This document shows, in pieces, positions 42,134-53,513 of a DNA stretch of 64,000 bases. The position numbers and the translations under genes were made by a program. Source of the DNA: Chrysoporthe austroafricana (Eukaryota; Ascomycota; Sordariomycetes; Diaporthales; Cryphonectriaceae); the NCBI GenBank assembly GCA_001051155.2, contig JYIP02000007.1:1862342-1926341 (forward strand). The letters are read 5' to 3'. The stretch's first letter is position 1, and each line of letters begins with the position of its first letter. The notes under the pieces are model-generated. The model was not told the DNA's origin and did no database searches. It was given only the letters and a program-made list of their open reading frames with translations.

Positions 42134-43323
42134 TTTTGGTCCTTTCCTTTTTCGTGGAAAAACCCAAACCGGATACCGTGGATTATCTCATTAGAAGGGA
42201 GACGGGGTACGTTTCTTCGAGTGAAGCCTGGAGATGTATTTATTTCGACTCTTCCGGTTCCTCGGCTTCTTGGCTGAGTTGACTTATTCTGTGCGCGAGC
42301 TTCGAGGCTCAAGGTTCGGACTCAGTTTTCTTTTGCACTGTTGACTATTTCCCATCTCGTGCTTCTCGTAGTTCGCCAAGACATCGGTCTCGAGCAAAAG
42401 AAAATTTATAATTTTCCTGGCCATAATACATGATCATTCCCACTCACTGGGTACACAGCACTGAGGGAACGTCTCACTATAATTGCAACATTAACATTGA
42501 GGAGGCTGCTGGGACTCACTGTAAACCCTCTGTCACACGATATTATTTTTGTTTCCAATGGCACTTGGTCAGATACAGCACATTCTCAATATATTGTTTG
42601 ACCTCATCATACCTAATGAGTTTTGTCTATCGTGTGCGCACGCTTGCGCTAACCGAACCCCTGGCCCGGTCTTGATTCTCCTCGTACAACTCCATTTTTG
42701 GCCCGTGGTATAACCCGACCTTCTGGGGATAAAGCGGGACGACAAGAGAAGCACAGCAACGATCTTATGGGCGCCACTTGGATAATATTTGAACGGTATA
42801 GTTCAATCCGTGTAGATCTTAACACGTTTCCAAAACAGGATTTGTGGCCGGGAAAGAAGGTGAGGGCTCGAATTATGTCTTTGCTGGAGGCAACAAAACG
42901 TGCTTGTGAGAGCCGAGTTTTCCGGCCACATCGATGTTCTATCACATGCATGTATCCTGGTGGAGAACACGAAATACTAGGTGCAGAAAGATCGACGGCT
43001 TGATTGCTGACACGAGTCATTGTCTGGACAATCAGCTATCAGATAGCGCAAATGAGGTGCCTATCAGCATACCTCACGCATGACCAAGCTTTGCATGCCT
43101 TCATTCTCGGGCAAGAGGATGATGCTGAGTTCGCCGGCTGAGGCGGTTATAGTTCTGTCGTAATCTAATTCTAGGGCCCATACATGCACCTACTGGACTC
43201 TAGTTCATGTCGCAAGTCCTGGTTCTCTCGTGCGTTGCACGTAAAGTCTATCGTGATACCCAAAATCCACCAACGCCGGAATCCGTAGGAAAATTTTAGA
43301 CCCCCGAGGGAGTAGCAGCAAGC
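42134..43323. other. Intergenic region
   Basis: Promoter side of the membrane-protein gene and 3' flank of the HAD hydrolase gene. Open frames up to 123 codons have no recognisable features. Confidence 0.45.
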
Positions 43324-44865
43324 TTACACCTCGATGGCGTGGTTGCCCTCCGCATGCAGGGGGTTCATGCTCTCGTCAAAGTGCATTTTGAAGTCCTCGC
43401 CCAGCTCCTTCCGGAGCGCGGTCTTGACAGCCTCGAGGACGTTGGGGAAGACGCCAAAGTTGGCGGGGTTGTTCTCATCGTTGTCTCCGCCCTGGAAGAC
43501 ACCGGTCCGCACCAGACAGGTGTTCCAGCCGTACATGTTGCCGCCAATGATGTCGGAGGCAGGGTTGTCGCCGACCATGTAGATGTTCTCCGGTAGCCGC
43601 TCCTCGCCGTGGAGCTCGCCCATCCAGCTGGACATAACCTCATCAGCGTACTTGTAGGTGGCCATCTCAGGCTTGCCGTACACAACACGCTCCAGGTCTA
43701 CGCCAGTCAGGGAGCGGTACATGGCCTCGAGGCCGATGCGGAATGCTCCCTGAGACATGCGCGGGAACGGGTGCTCGGTGGGGCACAGCATGTCTCCCTG
43801 GCTGAAGTAGATTGGAATGCGCTGCGAGACAGGATCCTTGGCCATAGTGTGGAAGACGCCATTCTCCGACCGAAGTAGGTCGACAATAATCTGCATGTCG
43901 GTGGCATAGTCACGACTGTCGCTGAATACAAGAATCGCCTCGATGCTGACCTTCGAGAAGTCACGAGGGCGAGAAGTGGCCCGCTCCGCGTCGGTGAAGA
44001 CACGGTAAGGGGCGATGGTCGGGTCCCAGGCGATAATATCGTTGGGCACCACGATGTCTTTGAAGCCGTATTGTTCCGCAACCTCGCGGCACTTATAGCC
44101 CTCTCCACCGACGACCAGGACGGTGTTATAGTATTCAGACAGAGCAGACATAGGGGTGTGAGACTGGATGAACTGGTCGACGTTGACGGGCTGGCCCAGG
44201 ATCTTGGAGAGCTGCTCGCAGCGTGCCTGCTCAGGCTTGCCGGAGCCGTTGGTGAGGCTAGATATGAGCTATTAGTGCTTTGTTCCGTAGGAAACGAAGA
44301 TTTCTAGTGGCGTGGATAGAACTTACAAAATGTGGGGTATCTTAATACCGAGCTCGTTCTCGCCGTTCAAGATCTCAAGAGCCTTGCGGCCCTCGGGGAT
44401 CAGGCGGTCGCCGTGGACAAGGACACCATCGATATCGAAGGCAAAAGCCATGTTCTTGGCTTTCTTGACCTTCTCGGTCTCAATGGTCTGAACTTGAGAG
44501 GCCAACAGAGCTCGGGTGGGCTGGATTGGTGGCATGCCCGGCCGCGCCGGCCGACCAGTGCCAGAGTCGCGAGCATCAGGGTAGTGAACAGATGACAAGC
44601 GGGACTGTCTCGAGGCTCGTCTGGGAATCGGCAGCGAGGCCCCGAAGGAGTTCCGCGAACCTCTCCTGTCCTTCATGGACGGCGAGACGCTCAGGTTGTG
44701 CATGTACTTGGCCGCTTCGGACACGGACGACCTTGTTGCTGGGACCTCGATGGCGCCCTCTCCGTGATCACCAGGAACCGGAATGCCTGCTTCTGGCGCC
44801 TTGGTTGAACCATTCTGACCGTTGGCGGTCCTGACCGCGTTGTCAGATTCCTCGAAGCTAACCAT
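43324..44865 (-). CDS. HAD-superfamily hydrolase, CECR5/HDHD5 type
   Basis: Two exons (44865-44327, 44257-43324), 490 residues; intron 44258-44326 (69 bp) has donor GTAAGT and acceptor CTAG, and the join restores PHIFLTNGSGK, the HAD motif II region. The nucleophile motif is AFDIDGVLVHGD (D144 and D146), and motif IV is MVGDNPASDIIGGN with the family's NTCLVRTGVF after it. A C2-type cap domain lies between them. The first ~135 residues are a Ser/Arg/Pro-rich extension, probably disordered. Characterised relatives (CECR5/HDHD5; yeast Ykr070w) are mitochondrial or uncharacterised phosphatases; no substrate is assigned. Confidence 0.92.
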
Positions 44866-46699
44866 GTTGGAAGATGTTGCGTAGGGGTATCAAGCAAGGT
44901 GTATATGGTTAGATGCTGCGTTGGTCGAGGGGAGGCTTCGCTGAAAACACCAAACAGGTAAAGGAGAGGAATCGCCAGGTGACGAAAGTGTCTTACTCAT
45001 TGATGGAGTGTGGGCTCCTCAAACACTTATATATCTGCTCCCTCAAGAGGCCGCTTCCTCCTTTCCGCCTCGGATGACTACGGAAACGTCTTCTGGACCC
45101 TTCCCCATCGCACAGCCTTGAGGCCACGCGGTGAGATAAGTTGCAACATCCTGGTCCTCAAACGGGACGAGAGATGATGATCCCTCTCCTAGCCAAGTAT
45201 CCCGTGTCAAGTGTACTGTCTACATCACAGCCGCAAGTTGCGCCCGCGTCCTGTATCAAAGATCGATGTCATCAGTACCTGGCGTCAGCTCAATGTACGC
45301 ACCTTGGCTTATCCGTATCATTACTGGAGCTGGCCTTGGACAAGTCGGCAGGATGATGGAGACCCTGACTCGCATGGACGTCATCGCGCCACAATTATCG
45401 CGATAAATTCACGCGAGCAGGGAGTCTGGCAGAAGGAAGACAGTGCCAGCCAGCAAAGCACCGCATGAAACAAGGCTGCGGCCGGACATGTACTGTGTAT
45501 GTTGCAGACGGAGATGGAGTGCCATCAGCAAGATCCACAGGATTCCCACGATAAGCTTTGCGGTGAGTTCGGGAGCGGATGTTGGACGGTTGCAGGAACG
45601 GCGCAGAGCCGCAGACTGCCCTGTCGTGCGTGTCGGCCTATACAGAGGCTGTGGTTGGCTGCTAAAGTCGGTCTTCTCCGAGCCAACCTCGTTATGGCCA
45701 GCCGTGCCAACTTAGGCACAGTAGGGTCTTCTCTGGCCAAGTCATCATCAGGACGGCAGGGTGTCTGATCCGGGGCATGATCTTCAGGGAATAACCCACC
45801 GGAAAAGGACCGTGATTTTAGGTCTTGAACCATGAAATCATCTCCGCCCGGCGGCATGCTTGCGGATCCTCAGCGGGCCGGGTGATGTCACAAAACCGGG
45901 CCTCGGATAAAATCTCTGTTCGGTAAGATCCAAGCAACCGTAGTGAGATCGGGTCCGCTCCATGATCCTCGCTGGCTTTGCTGGCCCGTCTATTCGAGGA
46001 CAACCCGGAAGGCCGGCCTTGCGCCTTAAGGGCGACCCTTGCGTCACCCAGGGCCCCTTTCACATGCTCAACGTTGATTCGATCTTTGATCCCATGTGAA
46101 ACCGACTATTCCGCCGACTATTCCGTGAACGGGACCCGCAGTTCCCAAACTACCCAGTGGATCGTTGTCATGAAGGGATGCACATCAAGGAGTCAGGATG
46201 AGGGATGAATAAGTCGCGCGTGGCGATTACCCAGCATGCGTCAGGGAGGGGAGAAAAAAAAAAGACTTCTCACTGTACAGCAGCAAAATACAGCACTGTG
46301 GCACGGAGCCAAGCAATATGCATTTTTCTTGCTGTGCCAAGATGATGCAATCAAGATGCTTGTCGGCCTTTATGAACGATCGGCCGCTCGCCGAAAAGTC
46401 TTGGAGGCCCTATCTAGAATCCTGATGCCCTTGCTACAGTACGAATAGTCACCGTCATACCGGATTGATATACATACTAGTAATCAACTTACCGTCACCG
46501 CCCGTCACGCCTCCCTGCATATCTTGACCGACTTTCGAGGCAGAGACCGGCACTCCTGCACTGAGTACTCGTCGCGTATAACCTATCCTCCCGTGAGTCT
46601 TCGCTGGACTCCTCAGCTAAGCTCCAGGAGGCTCGTACTGACGACACATTGCAGCAAGCCTCCGAATCAAAAGCAGACAACAGGTCTCAGCACATCACA
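44866..46699. promoter_or_regulatory. Divergent intergenic region with a probable 5' UTR intron
   Basis: Genes on both sides start outward, so promoters of the HAD hydrolase and the aldo-keto reductase lie here. Upstream of the reductase, 46593-46654 has donor GTGAGT, a TACTGAC branch site and acceptor TTGCAG, consistent with a 62-bp intron in its 5' UTR. The rest shows no supportable gene. Confidence 0.5.
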
Positions 46700-47683
46700 A
46701 TGGCGCAGCACACATTCACCCTCAACAACGGCATTCAGATGCCCAGCCTCGGCTTCGGGACCTTCGCTAGCGAGGGCGCCAAGGGCGAGAGCTACAGGGC
46801 CGTCCAAAAGGCTCTCGAGGTCGGCTACCGTCATCTGGACTGTGCGGCATTCTACCAGAATGAGGATGAGGTTGGAGAGGCTATCCGGGACTTCATTCAG
46901 CAGAACCCAGGGAAGCTGAAGCGCGAGGACCTCTTCATCTGCACCAAGGTCTGGAACCACCTGCATCAGCCCGAGGACGTGAAGTGGTCGTTGGAGGAGT
47001 CACTGCGTAAGCTCGGCACCGACTACGTCGACTTGTTCTTGGTGCACTGGCCCATCGCCTCGGAGAGGACTGAGGACTACCAACCGAAGCTTGGTGCAGA
47101 CGGAAAGTACGTCATCAACAAAGAGCTCACCGAGAACCCGGAGCCAACGTGGCGCGCGATGGAGGAGCTCAACCAGTCTGGTAAGGCTCGCGCCATCGGC
47201 GTCTCCAACTGGACCGTCGATGGCCTAAAGAAGCTCTTTTCTTACGCCAAGGTCAAGCCTGCTGTCAACCAGATCGAGATACACCCCTTCCTCCCTAACG
47301 AGACGCTGGTCAAGTTCTGCCTGGATAATGGCGTCGTGCCCGAGGCCTACTCGCCCCTCGGTTCCCAGGACCAAGTTCCTACTACCGGGGAGAAGGTTCG
47401 CACCAACAAGACACTGAACGAGGTCGCTGACCGCAGTGGCCACACCCTTGCCCAGGTGCTCCTGGCCTGGGGTTTGCGGAGGGGATACGCCGTTCTACCC
47501 AAGAGCTCGACACCGAGCCGAATTGAGAGTAACTTCCAGGTCCCAGAATTATCGGACGCGGACTTCGAGGCTGTCAACAGCGTGGCAAAGGGGAGGCACA
47601 CGCGTTTTGTTAACATGAAGGATACTTTCGGATACAATGTCTGGCCCGAAGAGTCCCTAGAGAATGGCACTGCTGTTGCCTGA
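46700..47683 (+). CDS. NADPH-dependent aldo-keto reductase (glycerol dehydrogenase-like)
   Basis: Intronless, 327 residues from the ATG of MAQHTFTLNNG; the upstream in-frame ATG at 46649 is probably in the 5' UTR. The complete catalytic tetrad is visible: D47 and Y52 in LDCAAFYQNEDEVG, K83 in CTKVWNH and H116 in LVHWPI. The cofactor segment LPKSSTPSRIESNF (Lys-Ser with a following Arg) is that of NADPH-dependent members. Overall it resembles fungal Gcy1/GLD-type reductases that interconvert glycerol and glyceraldehyde or dihydroxyacetone, or reduce other aldehydes; the exact substrate cannot be read from sequence. Confidence 0.93.
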   Translation: MAQHTFTLNNGIQMPSLGFGTFASEGAKGESYRAVQKALEVGYRHLDCAAFYQNEDEVGEAIRDFIQQNPGKLKREDLFICTKVWNHLHQPEDVKWSLEESLRKLGTDYVDLFLVHWPIASERTEDYQPKLGADGKYVINKELTENPEPTWRAMEELNQSGKARAIGVSNWTVDGLKKLFSYAKVKPAVNQIEIHPFLPNETLVKFCLDNGVVPEAYSPLGSQDQVPTTGEKVRTNKTLNEVADRSGHTLAQVLLAWGLRRGYAVLPKSSTPSRIESNFQVPELSDADFEAVNSVAKGRHTRFVNMKDTFGYNVWPEESLENGTAVA

Positions 47684-47991
47684 TTATCCCTTTTCACAAG
47701 TCTGGAAGTGAGATCTCTTACGGGTGAGATCGGATAGTAGTTCATGAGGCGTTGACAAAATGGCGAATCCCATATAGATACCCGTGCCAGGGAGAAGATC
47801 AACCAAGAGTGGACATATTAGACCGAAACGTCCAGTATAGTAGAATTGAGCTTGAGCCTACGCACTTCCCACTCCGTACAAAGGCCCGAATGAGGTGAAG
47901 AGGTAAATAAATTCGGATTGCCCAATGTCCAGTATCTAGCAGCATTCCATGCTACTCGCTGCTGCTCTCCAAGCCGCGTAACTACCTAATG
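47684..47991. other. Short intergenic region between convergent genes
   Basis: Two 3' flanks; no gene or RNA recognised. Confidence 0.5.
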
Positions 47992-48586
47992 CTACACCTT
48001 CTCAAAGACGTCCTTCAAGTAATCGAAGGCCCCGAGAGGCACGCCGAGGTGACGCATGATGCAGTACGCTGTCGTCAGATGAAAGTGGAAGTTCGGAATG
48101 GCATACTCGCTGACATATCGCTGGCCAGTGAAGCGAAAATTACCCATCTTCGTCTCCATAATGATCTCCTCGTTCTCTTTGCCTTCGAATGTCTTCGGTT
48201 CCACCCCCTGCAGAAGCTCCACCGTCTTGGCGATGCGCCCCTGTAGCTCGTCGAAAGTCTTCTCATTGTCCTCAAAGAAAATCGACTCTGTCCCAGCAAC
48301 TCGCTCAGGGAGGAATTTGGCTGTATTGCAGCAGGACTGAACCTGATAGTCCAGGCTGTAGGATATCAGCATGAGCATTGAACCAGATGTAGTTGTCAAT
48401 GTAGCGTGTGTCTATTGTGCTCGGTCGAGCTTACCCTCTCATATCTGCGATGAGGCGAAAGCCTATTCATTCTTCATGCTTCATGCTTTTCTCGTCTGCG
48501 AACTTCCTCCCTTTCTCGACGAGTGCCGCAAGGTTGTTAAGGTACTTGATGAAGACCGGAACGGACTGCTTGTAGAGGGATGTCAT
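47992..48586 (-). pseudogene. DUF1993-family gene with one in-frame TGA
   Basis: Two exons (48586-48435 and 48355-47992) with intron 48356-48434 (donor GTAAGC, acceptor CTACAG) give the full ~171-residue length of the DUF1993 family. Exon 1 begins MTSLYKQSVPVFIKYLNNLA, the family's characteristic start, and continues past codon 40 with GFRLIADMRG. Exon 2 carries LDYQVQSCCNTAKFL, a NFHFHLTTAYCIMRHLGVPLG block and a normal C-terminus. Codon 40 is TGA (48467-48469), in frame, and everything on both sides is intact. A 7-bp tandem duplication (48474-48487) lies five bases from the stop. Either the gene has just been lost or the base call is wrong. The TGA is followed by ATA, not the CTA context of known fungal readthrough. 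Confidence 0.85.
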
Positions 48587-50101
48587 TTTCACGAAACAAT
48601 GCCTGGTAGTGGATTTCGTCAGAATGGTCGAATGTCAAGCTTGGAAGCTGTGGTCGAAGGGAATTTGTAAGACGTGGAGGAGAATCGACCCAGGCTTTGG
48701 AACACGGGCTGACAGCTGAAAATTTGATGACGAATACGATAATTACTGTACTGCCAACACATCCGCACAGACCAATCAAATGAGCTTGTATATGTAGCTA
48801 GCAGCAAGGGTGAGAAAATGAACGCCCAGAGAGCTGTTAATTCGGGTGATGTCTTGGAGGCGATAGTCGGACTTGTGCTTTCTGCGTAAGTCGCCTACCA
48901 CCAAGCTCTAACTTTTTCGAAATTGGATTAGGCGTGAGCGGCCTGTGTACTGAGTAGACAAAGGGATACAGCACTTACGCAGTGATTATCCACGAGCGGA
49001 TTTTCCGACAGTTTCAGGTCGTTGGTTGCGGTGCGTGAATAAAGGCAAGATTATAAGTTGGGCAACTTGTTCCCGACTTCGAGGGAGCTATATTACAACC
49101 AGACTTCCTTTGAGATACTAGACAACGAGCCAGAGAGTATTGTGTGGACATCCTTCCGGCATACTTCCAGCATCCTTCCAGCAGATCAGACGATCCCGTT
49201 TTGATATCGTAGGGACTTAAGACCAGACAACAACAACATGCCCAGGGATAATCGTTTCGGGACAAACCTTTAATAGGCTGACATTAAATGCCCCGTCGCT
49301 GACTACCATACCTAGGTACGGTAGCCTAGAATCTGGGGCAGCGCTGATCGCTGAAGCTAGTCGACGTCTAGCGCTGGCCTGCGCCGTAGCTTCCGGGAGA
49401 CTTTGAAAGTGACCCAGGTGGGCATGAAACTACGACCTCCAATATGAGGTTTATTACCTCCAGCTTTCGTCTTCTGTCAGCTCCAGAGATTAGACGCTCC
49501 GAGCGCTGGGCAAGACTACGATCACAGGTAGCGCAGGTGGCACCTTGGGCAACGACCTGTCCGGACTGACCCACTTATGTAGACCATAAACTCTGCATTA
49601 GGCTAAGGCCATGGGCTGTATTACAGCTTCAACGCCTATGTAAGCGTTCTTGGGACATCTTCCAATCTCTACAATAACGATCATCGGCTTCTAAGTTGCT
49701 CATGGTAGGGAATACAGAAATGTGCCCAAATAACGCTAGACGTAGCGAATGTGAATGCCAAGAGTGTTTCCGGCGCTGGACCAGGAGGGAAACACAGTCT
49801 CGGATAAAGCCATTGTTACGAGTGTGCGGGCTCTTGGCTCAAAAGTGCCCAGTCTTCCTTCCGAGGTCATGCAACGCCTTTTTGGTGGATTTCTTTGCAA
49901 CATGGATCAATGACCAAACCAAGGACTTGGCTCCACGAGTAGTATTTAATAGCTCATCCTCCCATATGATGTACGCGTCCGAAATATAGTGGAATTGTAT
50001 TTTGGTTGGCAATTTGTACAATATTTCCAAGCAAACGACTGCATCTCCAACCCTCCCAGAATTGGACGTCATTGAGCATCTTGTTCACAGACGAGGATAT
50101 A
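48587..50101. other. Intergenic region
   Basis: About 1.5 kb. A plus frame at 49696-49989 has several cysteines (ECECQECF) but no other support. The right end is the promoter of the paralogue gene at 50102. Confidence 0.45.
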
Positions 50102-50731
50102 ATGAACACCAACAACATCCCAACTGTTTATAGACCACTCGTATATATTGCCCAAGCTCTATACGAGAACCAGCATATTTGTGGCAATTGCTGTTGGCGT
50201 GTCCTGCGAAATTTTGTCGCTCACTACTATGGGACAACAATGGAAATTGTCCTCAAAGATCTGCCGCACCTTTGTAAAGGTCAATACTTGGAATATTCAG
50301 GAGATCAGGCCAGCGAATATTTGATAAATAACGCTCCGATGCTCCTCAACCATGTTACTGGCGCTGACAAGGCTCAATTGTGGTTTGTCATTGAGGGACA
50401 CTTCCAATACTCCGACATTTTTACCAGAGACATGGATACATTTTTAAACAACCACCAGGACAGGATGAAAGTCCTTGAGTTTGGCCCTGCATGCACGTGT
50501 ACTGATAACAGCGTCAGGGAAGCAGAGATCTGGGACCAGCCCCAGATGCTTTTTGAAAGAATCTGGAACAATTATCTCGACCATGGCGCCAGACTGATGA
50601 TGCAATCCGCAATGATCCAATTGTCGCCTGTTGAGCGTGAGAGCTTGCAGGGGTATGACCCCTTTGAAGCATTTTTGTACGTCTGGACTCGAAAGATTCT
50701 AAATGGCGGGGCATGGTCTAAGGTATCGTGA
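50102..50731 (+). CDS. Unrecognised protein, paralogue A of a tandem pair
   Basis: Intronless, 209 residues from the ATG of MNTNNIPTVYRPLVYIAQAL; an upstream in-frame ATG at 50006 was not used because only the later one matches the start of paralogue B. I recognise no family. Features shared with paralogue B at 51509: a start block of the form P-x3-RP-x4-QAL, then H-x-C-x2-C (HICGNC), then an AQ-LW block (AQLWFVIEGHFQYSDIFTRD) ending in a conserved NH, and a CTC pair (ACTCTD). The cysteines could bind zinc, but they do not fit a standard finger. No signal peptide or membrane helix. A 778-bp spacer separates it from B, same strand. Confidence 0.72.
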   Translation: MNTNNIPTVYRPLVYIAQALYENQHICGNCCWRVLRNFVAHYYGTTMEIVLKDLPHLCKGQYLEYSGDQASEYLINNAPMLLNHVTGADKAQLWFVIEGHFQYSDIFTRDMDTFLNNHQDRMKVLEFGPACTCTDNSVREAEIWDQPQMLFERIWNNYLDHGARLMMQSAMIQLSPVERESLQGYDPFEAFLYVWTRKILNGGAWSKVS

Positions 50732-51508
50732 GTTCAAGCATAAGCTACATTAGCTTTGTGGAGTAAGGTAGGTGTTTCATCTTAGGCCCTTTTACCTATC
50801 TAGTATAATGAACCTGTGCTGCACTTATGAATTGTCCTTGTGAAAAGACATTATAGAGGTGAGAATTGTCTGTTGGCATATATGTCAGGATTTAGGCCAA
50901 CCATATTTAAGATTCCATTCCCACAGAGACTACATTTCTTAGATGCCATCGCCTCGGTGATATGACCTCCAATAGGTGACATCTGGAAGGCAGGTATTAG
51001 TACAGAGCAACCCGATCCACAATGTGCAAGAATTAAGCCATTCTGGTTGGAATATCGCTAGACCACTAGCATATTATCCCCGGTGATGTTACTAGCAACC
51101 ATATGAACCAAAAGATCTTTTGACCTTATTTCAGGCATTGTCCGCTTTTTACCTCCAAAATTGTGCGAAGTCGTGCATGGACTTGTTCTCAGTTAAAGCG
51201 GACAAAGGAACTCAAAAATAGCACTGTGACCAGATAATGGCATTATGACAACACCAAAGGGTCTCAACTCATGGTATGTATTTCGCTTTCCGGTTCACAC
51301 AATGCGTTTGAGACTCCGGCACAAGGGGCAACGTAGAAGCTACCGTGGTCGAGACACTATAATTTGAGCATCGCCCCATACAATGCAGCGCCTTGGGGCT
51401 TTCGCCCGTCTCCTCCCACTCCAAATCATCCACATACACAACTTTCTCAGTCAGAATACAGGCTTCGTTATTGTTTGCCTGGCTGAATTCGCATCATCTT
51501 GCTTCGTT
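50732..51508. other. Spacer between the tandem paralogues
   Basis: 3' flank of paralogue A and promoter of paralogue B. AT-rich, no gene seen. Confidence 0.5.
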
Positions 51509-52162
51509 ATGGACTATCGCAAAGTTCCTCCCTTCCTTCGCCCGGCCCTCATCGTTGTCCAGGCCTTGAACCAGTCCACACATGTTTGTCAAACCTGTAA
51601 AGGTAACATCTGGCGAGAATTTTTAGCCGGATGGTACAGCCTTCGGAGCCCAGAAATGGTAGACGAATTCATAAATCGTTATCAAGGGGCCCTTCTGCAG
51701 GATCATTTCCACTTCGCACCCCACTGGGAAGACTACGAGAGACGCGTGCCAGAATTAATGTCTATCCTCAGGCCGGTCAACGCTCAGAATCTTTGGGTTG
51801 CTACCTTGGGTCGCTTCCACCTTTCGCAGATGTGCCGCCGTGATGTCCGCGCTTTCATCAGGAATCATATCCGCAGAGCGGAGTTGTTAACGAGATCACC
51901 GAACCGCGGCTGCACTTGTCCCCATCGCATACCCCCTAGAACCAGCAGAGACCAGGGTATAATGCTGGTCACGAACCTAGTCAACGACGTTTTCCTCGAC
52001 GATGGAACGAGAGCGATCTTAGCTCGAATGGCCCGTTCACTACCACCCATTGATCTCAGCTGGCTGCAAACGTTGCCTCTGGCTCGAGCATTAGATGCGT
52101 ACTTGGCTATATGGGATGCCGCCGTGAGATGCATCGCGGCTCGAATGTTTGACGTTTACTAA
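51509..52162 (+). CDS. Unrecognised protein, paralogue B of a tandem pair
   Basis: Intronless, 217 residues from the ATG of MDYRKVPPFLRPALIVVQAL; the in-frame ATG at 51383 gives a hydrophobic extension with no counterpart in paralogue A. It aligns with A along its length: start block, HVCQTC (H-x-C-x2-C), an EFLAGWYSL segment matching A's NFVAHYYG, the AQNLWVATLGRFHLSQM block ending in RNH, and a GCTCPH pair. Identity looks low, so the duplication is old or the proteins evolve fast. It is richer in Arg than A. No known domain is seen. Role unknown. Confidence 0.72.
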   Translation: MDYRKVPPFLRPALIVVQALNQSTHVCQTCKGNIWREFLAGWYSLRSPEMVDEFINRYQGALLQDHFHFAPHWEDYERRVPELMSILRPVNAQNLWVATLGRFHLSQMCRRDVRAFIRNHIRRAELLTRSPNRGCTCPHRIPPRTSRDQGIMLVTNLVNDVFLDDGTRAILARMARSLPPIDLSWLQTLPLARALDAYLAIWDAAVRCIAARMFDVY

Positions 52163-52977
52163 TGGAAAGTGTTTCAAAGACAACAAGTTCATGCCAACGC
52201 CGGAGGCTGCCGTCAGGTAAGTATAATAACAATTTGGTCTTTTTAGTCCTAATAAGATAAGTTGTATGTTGACTAACCTTGAAATAAATCTCGCTCTGGG
52301 GGATCTCACTATTTTTCACTTCATCTCTCCAGAAGAAGGCCTAATAACATTCTTGATGCTTAAAGTAACGAGGCGAGATGGGACAACGCTCGTGAGATCG
52401 AGCCGCAGTATGATTACCTAGCTCAGAGCTTGGGTCCCCGAGAGTAAATAAGGAAAGGGGAGGAAGAATTAGGGTATAACACACTCTTATAGTTGAAATC
52501 ATTCAGATTCCTTGGCTGTGCTGTGAGTTGGACTGGTTACACATTGGAAGTTGTTGCTTATTCAATCTGATGGAGGAGCGTCACTCGAAAGACGTCTCTT
52601 CTGCGGGATATCTCGATCTAATTCCTCTGGCAGCGCCAGAGTCACCCGCTTGTTCTATTTCCCAAATAGCTGCTCAAAATCACTTTGTCGGATTAACTAT
52701 ATCCACTGAGTAATAAAGCATATCTAGCCACTAGACAAGTGATCACTAGTTACAGGGACGATATAATCAATTGCGCACGCGGCAACATTCTGACTCTGGA
52801 TATGAAAGAGAGTCAAGCTTGCAAATTCTACTCTTAAAAACGGGTGGTGATAGTTACTACGTTTGTCAGAACTATGTAAGAGCAAGATAGACTATCTACA
52901 GTGAATCTGGGACCAGAAATCTTTGAAAGAAAAAAAGCAAAAGCTCTCTTTCACCGCGGAACTGGGATGCTTATTTT
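52163..52977. other. Intergenic region before the tRNA gene
   Basis: AT-rich with many stops. One 61-codon frame at 52528 is not convincing. On the minus strand it is the 3' flank of the tRNA; no clear T-run terminator was located within 10 bases. Confidence 0.45.
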
Positions 52978-53048
52978 GATCCGTGCAGGGATCGAACCTG
53001 CAATCTCCTGATTCGTAGTCAGACGCCTTGCCATTGGGCCAACGGACC
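52978..53048 (-). tRNA. tRNA-Arg (anticodon ACG)
   Basis: 71 nt, intronless. Seven-base acceptor arms GGTCCGT and ACGGATC pair with one G-T. The D arm is TGGCCCAATGGCAAGG, the anticodon loop reads CTACGAA with ACG in the middle flanked by CTGA/TCAG stems, and the T arm GCAGG-TTCGATC-CCTGC is perfect. The A (D arm) and B (GGTTCGATCC) box promoters are intact. Reads CGU (and by A34-to-inosine CGC/CGA) codons. Confidence 0.96.
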
Positions 53049-53513
53049 AATTCTGATTGTTGAAGTCATGGCCCGATTGAATGACTCTTGTTTGTAAGTC
53101 ATGGTGGAGTCGACGTTGGTATACCGGAGATGTGCACTAAAACGCACGTAAAAAGATTGCAGGAGACATAAAAAGTCCACTCTGTGCACTACGTCGGAAA
53201 AAAATCCCTGTCAAATGGTATGGCAGAAAGTGAGACACTCAAGAGACTGCAGGACTGACTTAGACAATAGTCAACTCGCAGTGTTTGAAGCGGTGCTGGC
53301 CTGAACTTGTGCGCCGGAATGAGATTTTCAGGTCTACCTAAGAAATGTAATTATAACGCGCCCATGTTTTAATTGCGGAAGCAGTATCTGAAGCTGGATG
53401 ATTCTCTTCCCATTGCCTTATGAGATATTTGCACCATGCATCCAGATATTATATGTAAACAGCCAGTTTTCTTCCAGGCAAAAGGATAACATAGTTGAGG
53501 ATTGTCCAGTCCG
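53049..53513. other. Intergenic region
   Basis: Between the minus-strand tRNA and the 3' end of the minus-strand AzgA gene. No gene seen. Confidence 0.5.

Noticed and set aside
49696..49989. Cysteine-containing plus frame upstream of paralogue A, considered as a third paralogue
   Set aside because: It does not share the start block, AQ-LW block or CTC pair of A and B.
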